Positions 36,478-44,687 of a DNA stretch of 64,000 bases are shown here, one piece after another. This stretch comes from Arhodomonas sp051195215 (lineage in GTDB: Bacteria > Pseudomonadota > Gammaproteobacteria > Nitrococcales > Nitrococcaceae), in assembly GCF_051195215.1 (NCBI RefSeq), contig NZ_JBNAZM010000005.1:103570-167569 (forward strand), written 5' to 3'. How positions within the stretch are numbered: the first letter of the stretch is position 1; each line of letters starts with the position of its first letter. Under the pieces are notes generated by a model. That model searched no databases. It was not told the DNA's origin and was given only the letters and a program-made list of their open reading frames with translations. The position numbers and the translations under genes are program-made.

Positions 36478-38214
36478 TCAGAACGAGCCCGTCGTCGAGA
36501 CGTTGCCCTCCACCGAGGTCTGCACCGTGTTGTTGTCACCGCCTTCCCAGACGACGCCGGCGGTCGCGTCCGCCTCTTCGCGCTTGACGCACTTCCAATC
36601 GACGGTGGTCTCCGCCGGCAGTGCGATCGTGCCGGTCCAGGTGGGATAGTCCGCCGGGTCGAGCTTTACGGCATCGGCCAGTCTCCAGTCACCGAGCTCG
36701 GCGCCGTCACCGGTCACGTAGACGCTCTGCCCCATATAGGTCTCGCCATTCTGGCAGGTGAAGGCGACATCCGCCGACTCGCCGGCGCTACTCCCGCCGA
36801 TGCTCTGTAGCCGTGCGTTGACGTGCAACGCCACGGCGTCCATGGCATCGACGCTGATCTGCGCCCAGCCGTTGCCATCCACGGTGACCTGTGGGCTGGA
36901 ACAGGTGCCGTCCTCCATGGGGGCGTGGATGACATCGCAATACTCGCCTGCCGGCAGTCCGGTCTGAAAGCTGCGGTTGAGGGCGTTGCCCTCACGATTG
37001 ATCACCACGAACCCGGCACCGTCGCGGGCAAAGGCGATTTGATCGCCGCCGTTGTCCCACCAGTGGGTGACGGGCGCGCCACCGACGGCGTTGCGGAACG
37101 CCACCATGTTGGCGATGGGGCGCCAACGGTGCTCGCACTTCCATGTGTCGCCGAAGCAGTTCACGGAATCACCATCGTGTACCGGGGTATCGGGCGGCCC
37201 GGCATCGGTGTCGGTGAAGGCATAGCTCGACATCAGCCGCGGGCGTCCGTAGGGCCAGGCCAGCATGAAGACATTGGCCAGGTCGTAGAGACTTCCGTCC
37301 TTGTGCGTGATGACACCGCCCCCGCCGCCATGGCCACGCTGATTGTCGTGATTATCCACGAACACCAGAGCGTCGCTGCTGGCGAGAAAACCCCAGGATT
37401 CGCCGAATTCGGACAGCCAGGCAAGATTACCGTCGCGGAAGACCCGGGCGAGCTCACTGCCATAGCGGAACTCCGTCACGGCGCCGTTACCCACGTACTC
37501 ACCGGCGCTGATCGCTTCGCCGCCCTGGTCGATCACCTCCTGGTACCAGTAGTCGATACCCGATACCCGCGACTGAACCGCGGCGATATCTCCGGGGCTC
37601 ATGTGCTTGGCGGCGTCGATGCGCACGCCGCTGACCCCCAGCGACGTCAGGTCGTTGAGGTAGCCAGCGAGTGTGTCGCGAACGTAGTCGCTGCCGGTGT
37701 CCAGATCGGGCAACCCGGAGAGCTCGCAGTTGCGCACCCGCCATGGGTCATCCGCGTAGTCGGATTGCCGGATCGTGCAGGTATCGTGATAGTCCCACGA
37801 CGAGTACATGGGATGATCCTTGTAGGACCACTGCGTGCCCCCGACGCCGACGCCACCGCCGTTGAGCGCGGCCGTGTGGTTGATCACCGCATCCGCGTAG
37901 ACAGCGACGCCGGCGGCGTTGCACCGCTGGACCATGTCGGCGAATGCCGCGCGATTGCCACTGCGGCTGACCAGCTGATAGCTCACCGGCTGATAACGCG
38001 CCCACCACTCGCTGCCGGTGATGTGCTCGTTGGGCGGCGAAACCTGCACCGCGCTAAAGCCCTTGGGTCCGAGGAACGTCTCGCACTCGCGGGCGACATC
38101 GTCCCATTGCCACTCGAACAAATGGACCGTGACGCCGTCCGATGCGGCCGCCGTTCCGGACGCCGACAACAGTACCCCCAACGCGGCCGTTGCCGCGGAC
38201 CGTGTTGCGAACAT
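36478..38214 (-). CDS. amyA: Secreted chloride-type alpha-amylase (GH13) with CBM20 starch-binding domain
   Basis: This 578-residue protein has a signal peptide of about 24 residues. The GH13 domain resembles animal and Pseudoalteromonas chloride-dependent amylases (VHLFEWQWDDVARECE, GPKGFSAVQVSPPNEH, WWARYQPVSYQL). Catalytic residues by position are Asp200 (VRIDAAKH), Glu239 (SAGEYVG) and Asp290 (FVDNHDNQRGHG). After an all-beta C domain, the last 100 residues (VAFTCQNGETYMGQSVYVTGDGAELGDW, split motif; AETTVDWKCVKRE) are a CBM20 module. It hydrolyses starch outside the cell. A LacI-family operator lies 136 bases upstream. Start ATG 38214 follows GGAGGAGG. Confidence 0.92.
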   Translation of the reverse strand: MFATRSAATAALGVLLSASGTAAASDGVTVHLFEWQWDDVARECETFLGPKGFSAVQVSPPNEHITGSEWWARYQPVSYQLVSRSGNRAAFADMVQRCNAAGVAVYADAVINHTAALNGGGVGVGGTQWSYKDHPMYSSWDYHDTCTIRQSDYADDPWRVRNCELSGLPDLDTGSDYVRDTLAGYLNDLTSLGVSGVRIDAAKHMSPGDIAAVQSRVSGIDYWYQEVIDQGGEAISAGEYVGNGAVTEFRYGSELARVFRDGNLAWLSEFGESWGFLASSDALVFVDNHDNQRGHGGGGGVITHKDGSLYDLANVFMLAWPYGRPRLMSSYAFTDTDAGPPDTPVHDGDSVNCFGDTWKCEHRWRPIANMVAFRNAVGGAPVTHWWDNGGDQIAFARDGAGFVVINREGNALNRSFQTGLPAGEYCDVIHAPMEDGTCSSPQVTVDGNGWAQISVDAMDAVALHVNARLQSIGGSSAGESADVAFTCQNGETYMGQSVYVTGDGAELGDWRLADAVKLDPADYPTWTGTIALPAETTVDWKCVKREEADATAGVVWEGGDNNTVQTSVEGNVSTTGSF

Positions 38215-38349
38215 TAGCTTTCTCCTCCTCCTTGCGGATATCGGTTAGGCGCGGTCAGCCATAGACGCGCCCATCGCCTCACCGCCAATGCGCAACTGCC
38301 TGGCGGGGGCTGAGAAGAAAGCTAGCAACGCCCCTACGGGGCAGCCATT

Positions 38350-38363
38350 TGAAAGCGGTTACA
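38350..38363. promoter_or_regulatory. LacI/cre-like operator of the amylase gene
   Basis: TGAAAGCGGTTACA matches every defined position of the cre-type consensus TGWAANCGNTNWCA used by LacI-family regulators. It lies in the 203-base gap upstream of the amylase gene, beside an AT-rich promoter-like stretch at 38363-38385. A maltose-type LacI repressor is the likely ligand; no such gene is in the window. Confidence 0.7.
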
Positions 38364-38417
38364 TGAAGTTTTATTTATCAGTTGGTTACGTGATCACCAT
38401 GGCAGCGGCCGATGCCT

Positions 38418-39143
38418 TTAGCCGGCGGTGAAGCCGCCGTCCACCGGCACGCTCACGCCGTTGACCATGGCGGCGTCGTCGCCGAGCAGGAAAGCCACCA
38501 CCCCGGCGACGTCGGCCACGTCCGCAAAACGGCCCAGGGGGATACGTGCTTTCATGGGCCCGGATTTGGCCGGATCGCTCCACACCTTCTCGGCCATGGG
38601 TGTCCAGGTGACCACCGGATTGACGCTGTTCACGCGAATGCCGTGAGGTCCGAGCTCCACCGCCATCACCCGCGTGAGCGCGTCCAGAGCCGCCTTGGAC
38701 GCGCAGTAGGCCGCGTGCCCCGGGGTGCCCACCGTCGCCGCGATACTGGAGACGTTGACCACCGACGCCGACAGCCCGCGTGCAATGCAGTCGCGCGCAA
38801 CAACCTGGCCAAGACGCAACGGCGCCCAAGTATTCACCACCATGGTTTCATTGAAGTTACGGGCGGAGGTTTCCAGAAAGGGCTCCACGGTTACAACGCC
38901 CGCGCAATTCACCAGTCCATCGAGGGGTAGGAACTCGCTCACGCGCGCGGCGGCCGCCTCGGTATCCTCCAGATCTGCCACGATCGGCCGCGCGCCCGTT
39001 TCCCCTGAGAGGATATCCAGCGCCTCGGCGTTGCGACCGAGTGCGAATACCGTCGCACCCTCCCCGGCCAGACGGCGGACGATCGCGCGACCGATACCCT
39101 TTGCGGCACCGGTGACCAGAACACGGCGCTTTTCGACGCTCAT
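38418..39143 (-). CDS. DCXR-type short-chain dehydrogenase (L-xylulose reductase/xylitol dehydrogenase-like)
   Basis: This 241-residue SDR has TGAAKGIGRAIV, an arginine-containing cofactor turn FALGRNAEAL that favours NADP(H), NCAGVVTVEPFLE, the YCASKAALDALTRVMAVELGP active site and NPVVTWTPMAEKVWSDP with RIPLGRFADV. The last blocks closely follow animal dicarbonyl/L-xylulose reductase, which is 244 residues. A role interconverting a ketopentose and a pentitol is likely. It is divergent from the FAD/Fe-S gene over the ATTACA-N2-TGTAAT operator, shared with the transporter locus at 48 kb. Confidence 0.85.
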   Translation of the reverse strand: MSVEKRRVLVTGAAKGIGRAIVRRLAGEGATVFALGRNAEALDILSGETGARPIVADLEDTEAAAARVSEFLPLDGLVNCAGVVTVEPFLETSARNFNETMVVNTWAPLRLGQVVARDCIARGLSASVVNVSSIAATVGTPGHAAYCASKAALDALTRVMAVELGPHGIRVNSVNPVVTWTPMAEKVWSDPAKSGPMKARIPLGRFADVADVAGVVAFLLGDDAAMVNGVSVPVDGGFTAG

Positions 39144-39152
39144 GGTGCTCTC

Positions 39153-39186
39153 CTCCTCGTTCCACGCCACTCCTCGTTCCACGCCA
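39153..39186. repeat. 17-base perfect tandem duplication in the DCXR leader
   Basis: CTCCTCGTTCCACGCCA occurs twice without a gap (39153-39169 and 39170-39186). On the minus strand each copy carries a CGAGGAG Shine-Dalgarno-like sequence, so the leader of the DCXR gene has two ribosome-binding-like sites. It looks like a recent slippage duplication. Confidence 0.9.
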
Positions 39187-39205
39187 CAACAAATGTATAT
39201 TAAAA

Positions 39206-39219
39206 ATTACAAATGTAAT
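39206..39219. promoter_or_regulatory. Operator ATTACA-N2-TGTAAT (copy 1)
   Basis: ATTACAAATGTAAT is a perfect inverted repeat with a two-base centre in an AT-rich pocket between the divergent DCXR and FAD/Fe-S genes. A degenerate half-site (AAATGTATATT) precedes it at 39191. The same dyad occurs at 48204-48217 in the other divergent promoter of this regulon. The SorC protein at 42814 is the nearest candidate regulator. Confidence 0.75.
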
Positions 39220-39266
39220 GGTAGTCTATCTTGAGCACAGGACTACCGTCGCAGAGAGATCCGCGA

Positions 39267-42173
39267 ATGAACGCCGTCGCCGACCCGGCACATCCAGCCG
39301 TTCCGGCATTCGATGCCGCCGCGCTAGACGACGCGCTGCGTCAGACCATCGCCGGAGAGGTACGCTTCGAGGCAGGAAGCCGAGCCCTTTACGCCACCGA
39401 CGCTTCGAACTATCGCCACGTGCCGGTGGGCGTGGTCGTGCCCCGCAGCGTGGACGACATCATCACCACGGTGGCGCTCGCGCGCCGGTTCGACGCACCG
39501 TTGCTGATGCGCGGTGGCGGCACCAGCCTCGCGGGCCAGACCTGCAACGTCGCGATCGTGCTGGATACCTCCAAGTACCTGAACCGCATTCACGCCATCG
39601 ACCCGGACAGCCGCAGCGCGGCCGTGGAGCCGGGGGTGGTGTGTAACGTCCTGGGTCTCGCCGCCGCGGAGCACGGGCTTACCTTCGGGCCGGACCCTTC
39701 CACTCACGCCCGCTGCACCCTGGGCGGGATGATCGGCAACAATGCCTGCGGCGCCCACTCGGTGATGGCAGGCAAGACCGACGAGAACATCGAGACCCTG
39801 GACGTGCTCACCTACGACGGCGTGCGCATGACCGTCGGCCCCACCACTGAAGAAGAGCTCGCCGCCATCATCGACACCGGTGACCGCCGTGGCGAGATCT
39901 ACGCGGGGCTCAAGTCACTGCGCGACCGCTACGCCGAGACGATCCGCCAGGGCTTTCCCCGGATCCGCCGGCGCGTGTCCGGCTACAATCTCGATGCCCT
40001 GCTGCCCGAGAACGGTTTCAACGTCGCCCGCGCCCTGGTGGGCACCGAAGGCACCTGCGCCATCACGCTCGGCGCACGCACACGCCTGGTGGAGAACCCG
40101 CGCCACCGTGTGCTCGCGGTGCTCGGCTACCCGGACATCTGCGCCGCCGGGGATGCCGGCCCGGCCGTGGTCGCCACTGGCGCGCTGTGCTGCGAGGGCC
40201 TCGACGAGCAGATCATCGGCGACATGCGCAAGAAGGGCTTCGGCCTGGACGCCATTGCGGAACTGCCCATGGGCAACGCCTGGCTGCTGCTGGAGTACGG
40301 CGGCGCCACACCCGAAGAGGCCGAACACAACGCCCGCGAGGCGATCACGACACTCGCCGCCGATACCCTGGACCACCGCGTGATCACCGACCCCGGCGAG
40401 CAGCGCACCGTGTGGTCCGTCCGCGAAAGCGGCGCCGCGGCCACCAACGCCGTGCCCGGCGAGGCGGAGACCTATCCGGGCTGGGAAGACGCGGCCGTGG
40501 ACCCGGCCCACGTCGGCGACTACCTGCGCGACTACCGTGAGCTGCTGGCGCGCTACGGCTACCGCTCCTCGCTGTACGGCCACTTCGGCGACGGCTGCAT
40601 CCACGGCCGCGTCGACTTCGACCTCATGAGCCGAAACGGCGTCGCCAAGTGGCGGCGCTTCACCGAGGCCGCCGCGGACCTGGTGGTGCGCTACGGGGGC
40701 TCACTCTCCGGTGAGCACGGCGACGGCCAGGCCCGCGCCGAGCTGTGGCCGAAGATGTTCGGCCCCGAGCTCATGACCGCCTTCCGCGAGTTCAAGCACA
40801 TCTGGGATCCGGAAAACCGCCTCAACCCGGGCCGGCTCATCGACCCGGAACCCTTCGACACCAACCTGCGCACGGGCCCGGACTACGCGCCCATCGACCC
40901 ACCCACGGAATTCGCCTTCGTGCGCGACGAGGGCAGCTTCGCCAAGGCCGCCGGACGTTGCGTGGGCGTGGGCAAGTGCCGCCGCCATGCCGGGGGCGTC
41001 ATGTGCCCGAGCTACCGCGCCACCGGTGAGGAGCGCCACTCCACGCGTGGCCGGGCGCGTCTGCTCTTCGAGATGCTCCAGGGCGACCCGCTGGAGAAGC
41101 CCTGGAACAGCGACTACGTCAAGGACTCCCTGGATCTCTGTCTGGCCTGCAAGGGTTGCCGCCACGAGTGCCCGGTGCAGGTGGACATGGCCACCTACAA
41201 GGCGGAGTTCATGGCGCACTACTACCGCCATCACCCTCGCCCGCGGCAGGCCTACACCCTCGGCTGGATCCATCGCTGGGCACCACTCGCCGGCGCCGCT
41301 CCGAGGCTGGTCAACGCCCTCACCCAGACGCCGGGCCTCGCGCGCCTCGCCAAGGCGGTGGCAGGGGTAGCCCCCCGGCGCGCGCTTCCGGCGTTCTCAC
41401 GCCGGCCGTTCACGCGCGACTTCCGCCCGGCGGCCGATGACGGGCGCCCGGCGGTGATGCTGTGGGCGGATACCTTCAACAATTACCTGCACGCCGATAC
41501 CGCCCGCGCCGCCGCCGACGTACTGGCACAGGCCGGCTTCCGGGTGACGCTCCCCGAGCGCCGGGCCTGCTGCGGCCGGCCCCTCCACGACCACGGCCGT
41601 ATCGATCAGGCGAAGGCGGCGCTCGCCGATAGCATGGCGGCACTCGCGCCGGCCATCGAAGCCGAGATCCCGGTGGTGGGGCTCGAACCCTCGTGTCTCG
41701 GCAGCTTCCGCGACGAGCTGCCCAATCTTTTCCCGAACGACGGTCGCGCGCGCTGGCTCGCGGAGAACAGCTACCTGCTGCCCGACTTTCTCGCCAGCCG
41801 CGAAACGCTCGACCTGCCTCAGCTCGAGGGCCGAGCGCTGGTGCACCTCCACTGCCACCAGCGCGCCCTCTTCGGCGTGGCCGGTACCCGACGCTTGCTG
41901 GAGCGGCTGGGGCTCGAGGTGGAGATACTGGATTCCGGCTGCTGCGGCATGGCGGGGGCGTTCGGCTTCGATCCCGACAAGATCGAGGTGAGCCTCAAGG
42001 TGGGCGAGGAGGTGCTGCTGCCCGCCGTGCGCGGCGCCGACGCGCAGACCCTCATCGTCAGTGACGGCTACAGCTGCCGCGAGCAGATCGCCCAGACCAC
42101 CGAGCGGCGTGCCCTGCACACGGCGGAAGTGCTCGCGCTCGCCTACGGAATACGCTGCGGCGCCAGGGCTTGA
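39267..42173 (+). CDS. FAD-linked and Fe-S 2-hydroxyacid dehydrogenase (GlcD/LutA-type fusion)
   Basis: This 968-residue flavo-iron-sulfur protein has a PCMH/VAO FAD-binding domain at about 40-270 (VVPRSVDDIITTV, LLMRGGGTSLAGQTC, GGMIGNNACGAHS). A FAD-oxidase C domain runs to about 540 (YGHFGDGCIHGRVDF, GGSLSGEHGDGQAR). Ferredoxin-type cysteine blocks lie near 564-580 and 625-637 (CLACKGCRHECP), and a C-terminal cysteine-rich CCG domain has RACCGRPLHDHG and DSGCCGMAGAFG. This is the D-lactate/D-2-hydroxyglutarate dehydrogenase class feeding electrons to the respiratory chain. ATG 39267 is chosen over a TTG at 39231. Sharing a polyol operator suggests a sugar-acid or hydroxyacid intermediate. 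Confidence 0.85.
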   Translation: MNAVADPAHPAVPAFDAAALDDALRQTIAGEVRFEAGSRALYATDASNYRHVPVGVVVPRSVDDIITTVALARRFDAPLLMRGGGTSLAGQTCNVAIVLDTSKYLNRIHAIDPDSRSAAVEPGVVCNVLGLAAAEHGLTFGPDPSTHARCTLGGMIGNNACGAHSVMAGKTDENIETLDVLTYDGVRMTVGPTTEEELAAIIDTGDRRGEIYAGLKSLRDRYAETIRQGFPRIRRRVSGYNLDALLPENGFNVARALVGTEGTCAITLGARTRLVENPRHRVLAVLGYPDICAAGDAGPAVVATGALCCEGLDEQIIGDMRKKGFGLDAIAELPMGNAWLLLEYGGATPEEAEHNAREAITTLAADTLDHRVITDPGEQRTVWSVRESGAAATNAVPGEAETYPGWEDAAVDPAHVGDYLRDYRELLARYGYRSSLYGHFGDGCIHGRVDFDLMSRNGVAKWRRFTEAAADLVVRYGGSLSGEHGDGQARAELWPKMFGPELMTAFREFKHIWDPENRLNPGRLIDPEPFDTNLRTGPDYAPIDPPTEFAFVRDEGSFAKAAGRCVGVGKCRRHAGGVMCPSYRATGEERHSTRGRARLLFEMLQGDPLEKPWNSDYVKDSLDLCLACKGCRHECPVQVDMATYKAEFMAHYYRHHPRPRQAYTLGWIHRWAPLAGAAPRLVNALTQTPGLARLAKAVAGVAPRRALPAFSRRPFTRDFRPAADDGRPAVMLWADTFNNYLHADTARAAADVLAQAGFRVTLPERRACCGRPLHDHGRIDQAKAALADSMAALAPAIEAEIPVVGLEPSCLGSFRDELPNLFPNDGRARWLAENSYLLPDFLASRETLDLPQLEGRALVHLHCHQRALFGVAGTRRLLERLGLEVEILDSGCCGMAGAFGFDPDKIEVSLKVGEEVLLPAVRGADAQTLIVSDGYSCREQIAQTTERRALHTAEVLALAYGIRCGARA

Positions 42174-42369
42174 GCCGGACGCATGCGGGCAACGTGCGCT
42201 TTCGGCATAACGGACTATCCGTGAAGGCTCGCTGGACGAGCACTAATTGCCACCAGTAAGCAATTTGGCGACCGCGCTTTTGAAGCGGACGCCGAAACGC
42301 TACGGCACTGGTGCGAGAACATCCTTACCGCTGACAGCGTCGACGACGTGTTTTGGTCTTAGCCGTCGT

Positions 42370-42392
42370 GTCGGCTGCCGAGAGCAGCCGAC
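42370..42392. repeat. REP-like palindrome A
   Basis: GTCGGCTGC and GCAGCCGAC (perfect 9-base arms) flank CGAGA, followed by CTACGG. A sister copy with GTTGGCTGC/GCAGCCAAC arms and a CAAGA loop is at 52977-52999. Confidence 0.7.
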
Positions 42393-42695
42393 CTACGGCT
42401 GCTGACACGGTTCGCACCGGTACCGGCCAACAGTGGCGCGGAAGCGCCCCTCCTGGTTGCAGGGTGTGTCGGTGAGGATGCGGCCGGAAGCGTATGCGGC
42501 CAGGGACGGCCGCATACGAGCCTACATGGACGTACTCGCGGCGTCTCCCGGCCGCGTCCTCGCCGACACACCCGAACGCGACCGTTTCGTTGCCCCCGAA
42601 GAGCGCGGCAGCAGGCGATCGGTGAACAGCAAGTGCATTTTCGAACGACCCAAGCCTCGGGTGGTGCTGGTAGCCGACATCTCTGCACCCGGGAT

Positions 42696-42722
42696 GTCGG
42701 CCAGCGCTTCGCGCTCGCCGCC
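42696..42722. repeat. REP-like palindrome B
   Basis: A 27-base imperfect dyad (GTCGGCCAGCGC, TTC loop, GCGCTCGCCGCC). Its reverse complement matches the element at 52909-52935 at 26 of 27 positions. A GTAGG-type flank (as CCTACGG) is present at both. The type A and type B palindromes occur as a pair at both loci. Confidence 0.75.
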
Positions 42723-42813
42723 CTACGGCCTACAGCCTTGAGCTCTTCGATTGGCGCGGCTACGGCGCACTCACCCCCGCCGCTTGCTACGTGAAACTTT
42801 CCACTCGCGACGC

Positions 42814-43788
42814 TCAGGGGTTGTCCACCAGCGCCGTCGCCGTCGCCTCGTCCGTGACGAAGACACTCGCCAGGCCGCCGCGCAGGGCCGCGCGGACGAC
42901 GTCGAAACGGTGCATCCCGCCGGCGGCCAGAACCACCCGGCGAATCTGCTTGAGATCCTCCAGGGAAACGGCCACCGTGCGGCGATTGAGCGGATGGTCC
43001 ACTTCCTGGCCGTCGGCATCGATAAAGTGGCCGATGATATCCCCAACAGCGCCCCCGTCCACCAGGCTCTCGCGATCCGCCAAGGTCTCGACGCCGTAGG
43101 TCACGATCAGCGACTCGTTCATGTCGCCGGCGGTGATCACCGCCACGTCCGCCGCGCGCGCCTTCTCGTAGGTCTCGCGGATGGCGCCCTGGGCCAGGAT
43201 CACGTCCCGCGCCGCCTCGTTGCTCGCGAAGATGGGGGCGGCGAAGAAGTGCTGGTCGGCACCGTAGAGGTCGGCAAAGTCGGAGACAATCTCGAAAGTG
43301 TTGATGCCCGAGCAGTGGGCGAGCCCACCCTGGAGACAGACCACCGACACCTCGGAGAGATTGCGGCTCGGCATCGCGCGCAGGATCGCGCGCAGCGTGC
43401 GTCCCCAACCGATGGCGATGGTGCAACCGTCCGAGACCACCGACGATAGATAAGTGCCCGCCCCCACGCCGATGGCATCGCGCAGGTAGGTCACGTCGTC
43501 GGGGGTGGGCACGACCACGGCCTCGTGGAGGGCATAGGTCTCCAGCAAACGGTGCTCGAGCTCGACACACGAGGCCAGCTTGCTGTTGATGGTGATCTGG
43601 ACCAGGCCGTTTTCGCGACAGGCGGCGAGCAGGCGATTCACCCGGACCCGGCTGGTGCCGAGCCGGTCCGCGATCTGCTGCTGGGTGAGGTTACCGATGA
43701 AATAGTGCCACGCGACCCGCGCCTGGAGCTGTTCCTCCGGGTCGAGCAAAGGTTCCGGCAGGTCGTCGCCGCTCGCCACTGTCGTCAC
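42814..43788 (-). CDS. SorC-family transcriptional regulator of the second polyol cluster
   Basis: This 324-residue protein has an N-terminal helix-turn-helix (NLTQQQIADRLGTSRVRVNRLLAACRENGLV, split motif; residues about 33-63). The SorC effector domain has CTIAIGWGRTLRAILRAMP, ADVAVITAGDMNE and RRVVLAAGGMHRFDVVRAALRGGLASVFVTDE. It starts with GTG at 43788 behind GGGAGTG. It is the last gene of the minus-strand cluster after the two permeases, so it likely senses the imported or phosphorylated polyol. The ATTACA-N2-TGTAAT sites at 39206 and 48204 are its plausible operators. Confidence 0.88.
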   Translation of the reverse strand: MTTVASGDDLPEPLLDPEEQLQARVAWHYFIGNLTQQQIADRLGTSRVRVNRLLAACRENGLVQITINSKLASCVELEHRLLETYALHEAVVVPTPDDVTYLRDAIGVGAGTYLSSVVSDGCTIAIGWGRTLRAILRAMPSRNLSEVSVVCLQGGLAHCSGINTFEIVSDFADLYGADQHFFAAPIFASNEAARDVILAQGAIRETYEKARAADVAVITAGDMNESLIVTYGVETLADRESLVDGGAVGDIIGHFIDADGQEVDHPLNRRTVAVSLEDLKQIRRVVLAAGGMHRFDVVRAALRGGLASVFVTDEATATALVDNP

Positions 43789-43855
43789 TGTCCACTCCCG
43801 TGATCCCTACCGCGCCGGGCCGGCGAATCCGGCCGCCTGCCCGGCGGGTGCAAGG

Positions 43856-44680
43856 CTATTTCACGGCACCCAGGGTCAGCCCGCGCGCCATGTACTTGTG
43901 CACGATGATGCCACCGACGATCACCGGCGCGCAGATCATCGTCGCGCTCGCCATCACCTTCGTCCAGGGCACGATGTAGCCGCCGAGGTAGGACAGGGCG
44001 ATGGTCGGCGCTGTGCGCGCCGCATCCGCCGGGGTCAGGATGTAGGCGTAGATGAGGTTGTTCCAGGCGAAGATCCCGGAGAGGATAGCCGCCACCGCGA
44101 TGCCGGGTTTCACCAGTGGCAGGGTGATGCGCAGGAACACGCCGAAACGCGTGAGCCCGTCGAGCATCCCTGCCTCTTCCAGCGCGATGGGCACCGAGCG
44201 GAACTGATCCACCATCAGCCAGACGACCAACGGTACCACGAACACCTGGTAGACCAGCACGAGGATCAGCCGATTGTTGATCATGCCGAGCTGGGAAGCC
44301 ACCAGGTAGAACGGGATCAGTATCACGACGGGCACCAGCATCCAGTTGGTGACGTACCAGAACCAGATGTGCTTGCGTGCACGGAAACGGTAGCGCGACA
44401 GCCCGTAGGCCGCAGGCGCACCGACCAGAAGTCCGAGGCCCACCGAAGCGCCCGTGACCAGTACCGAATTCCACAGGGCCTGCAGGATCGGGGATTCATG
44501 GATCGCCAGGCCGTAGCCCTCGAAGGTGGGCACCCAGGTCCACACAGGCGGAATGCTGAACAGTTGATCCTCGGTCTTCAGCGACGCCGCCGCCATCCAG
44601 TAGAGCGGAAAGAGGATCACCAGCAGCGCCAGCAGGATTCCCAGGGCATGCAATACACGAAAGAGCAGTGATCTTGGCAT
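43856..44680 (-). CDS. MalG-type permease, second polyol ABC importer
   Basis: This 274-residue CUT1 permease has six membrane helices from LHALGILLALLVILFPLYWM and the EAA loop PIALEEAGMLDGLTRFGVFLRITLPL. The C-terminal GLTLGAVK is as in the first importer. It lies seven bases after the partner permease and is followed by the SorC gene. Confidence 0.88.
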   Translation of the reverse strand: MPRSLLFRVLHALGILLALLVILFPLYWMAAASLKTEDQLFSIPPVWTWVPTFEGYGLAIHESPILQALWNSVLVTGASVGLGLLVGAPAAYGLSRYRFRARKHIWFWYVTNWMLVPVVILIPFYLVASQLGMINNRLILVLVYQVFVVPLVVWLMVDQFRSVPIALEEAGMLDGLTRFGVFLRITLPLVKPGIAVAAILSGIFAWNNLIYAYILTPADAARTAPTIALSYLGGYIVPWTKVMASATMICAPVIVGGIIVHKYMARGLTLGAVK

Positions 44681-44687
44681 CGGGGGC

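Larger units (their letters stand above)
42174..42813. other. 640-base intergenic region without a credible gene
   Basis: The stretch between the FAD/Fe-S gene and the SorC gene carries REP-like palindromes (listed separately) and a segment at 42470-42545 with GCGGCCAGGGACGGCCGC followed by CATGGACGTACTCGCGGCG, which looks like a dispersed extragenic repeat. AACTTTCCACT near 42790 echoes the string at 18320. A 102-codon open frame at 42433-42741 spans the repeats and has no plausible ribosome site or protein features. Confidence 0.6.

Noticed and set aside
38385..38402. Second imperfect dyad GGTTACG-T-GATCACC near the amylase operator
   Set aside because: Only five of seven pairs match, and it overlaps the 3' side of the neighbouring gene region; too weak to call an operator.
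42433..42741. 102-codon open frame in the large intergenic gap
   Set aside because: It consists of repeat sequence, has no ribosome site and no protein-like features.
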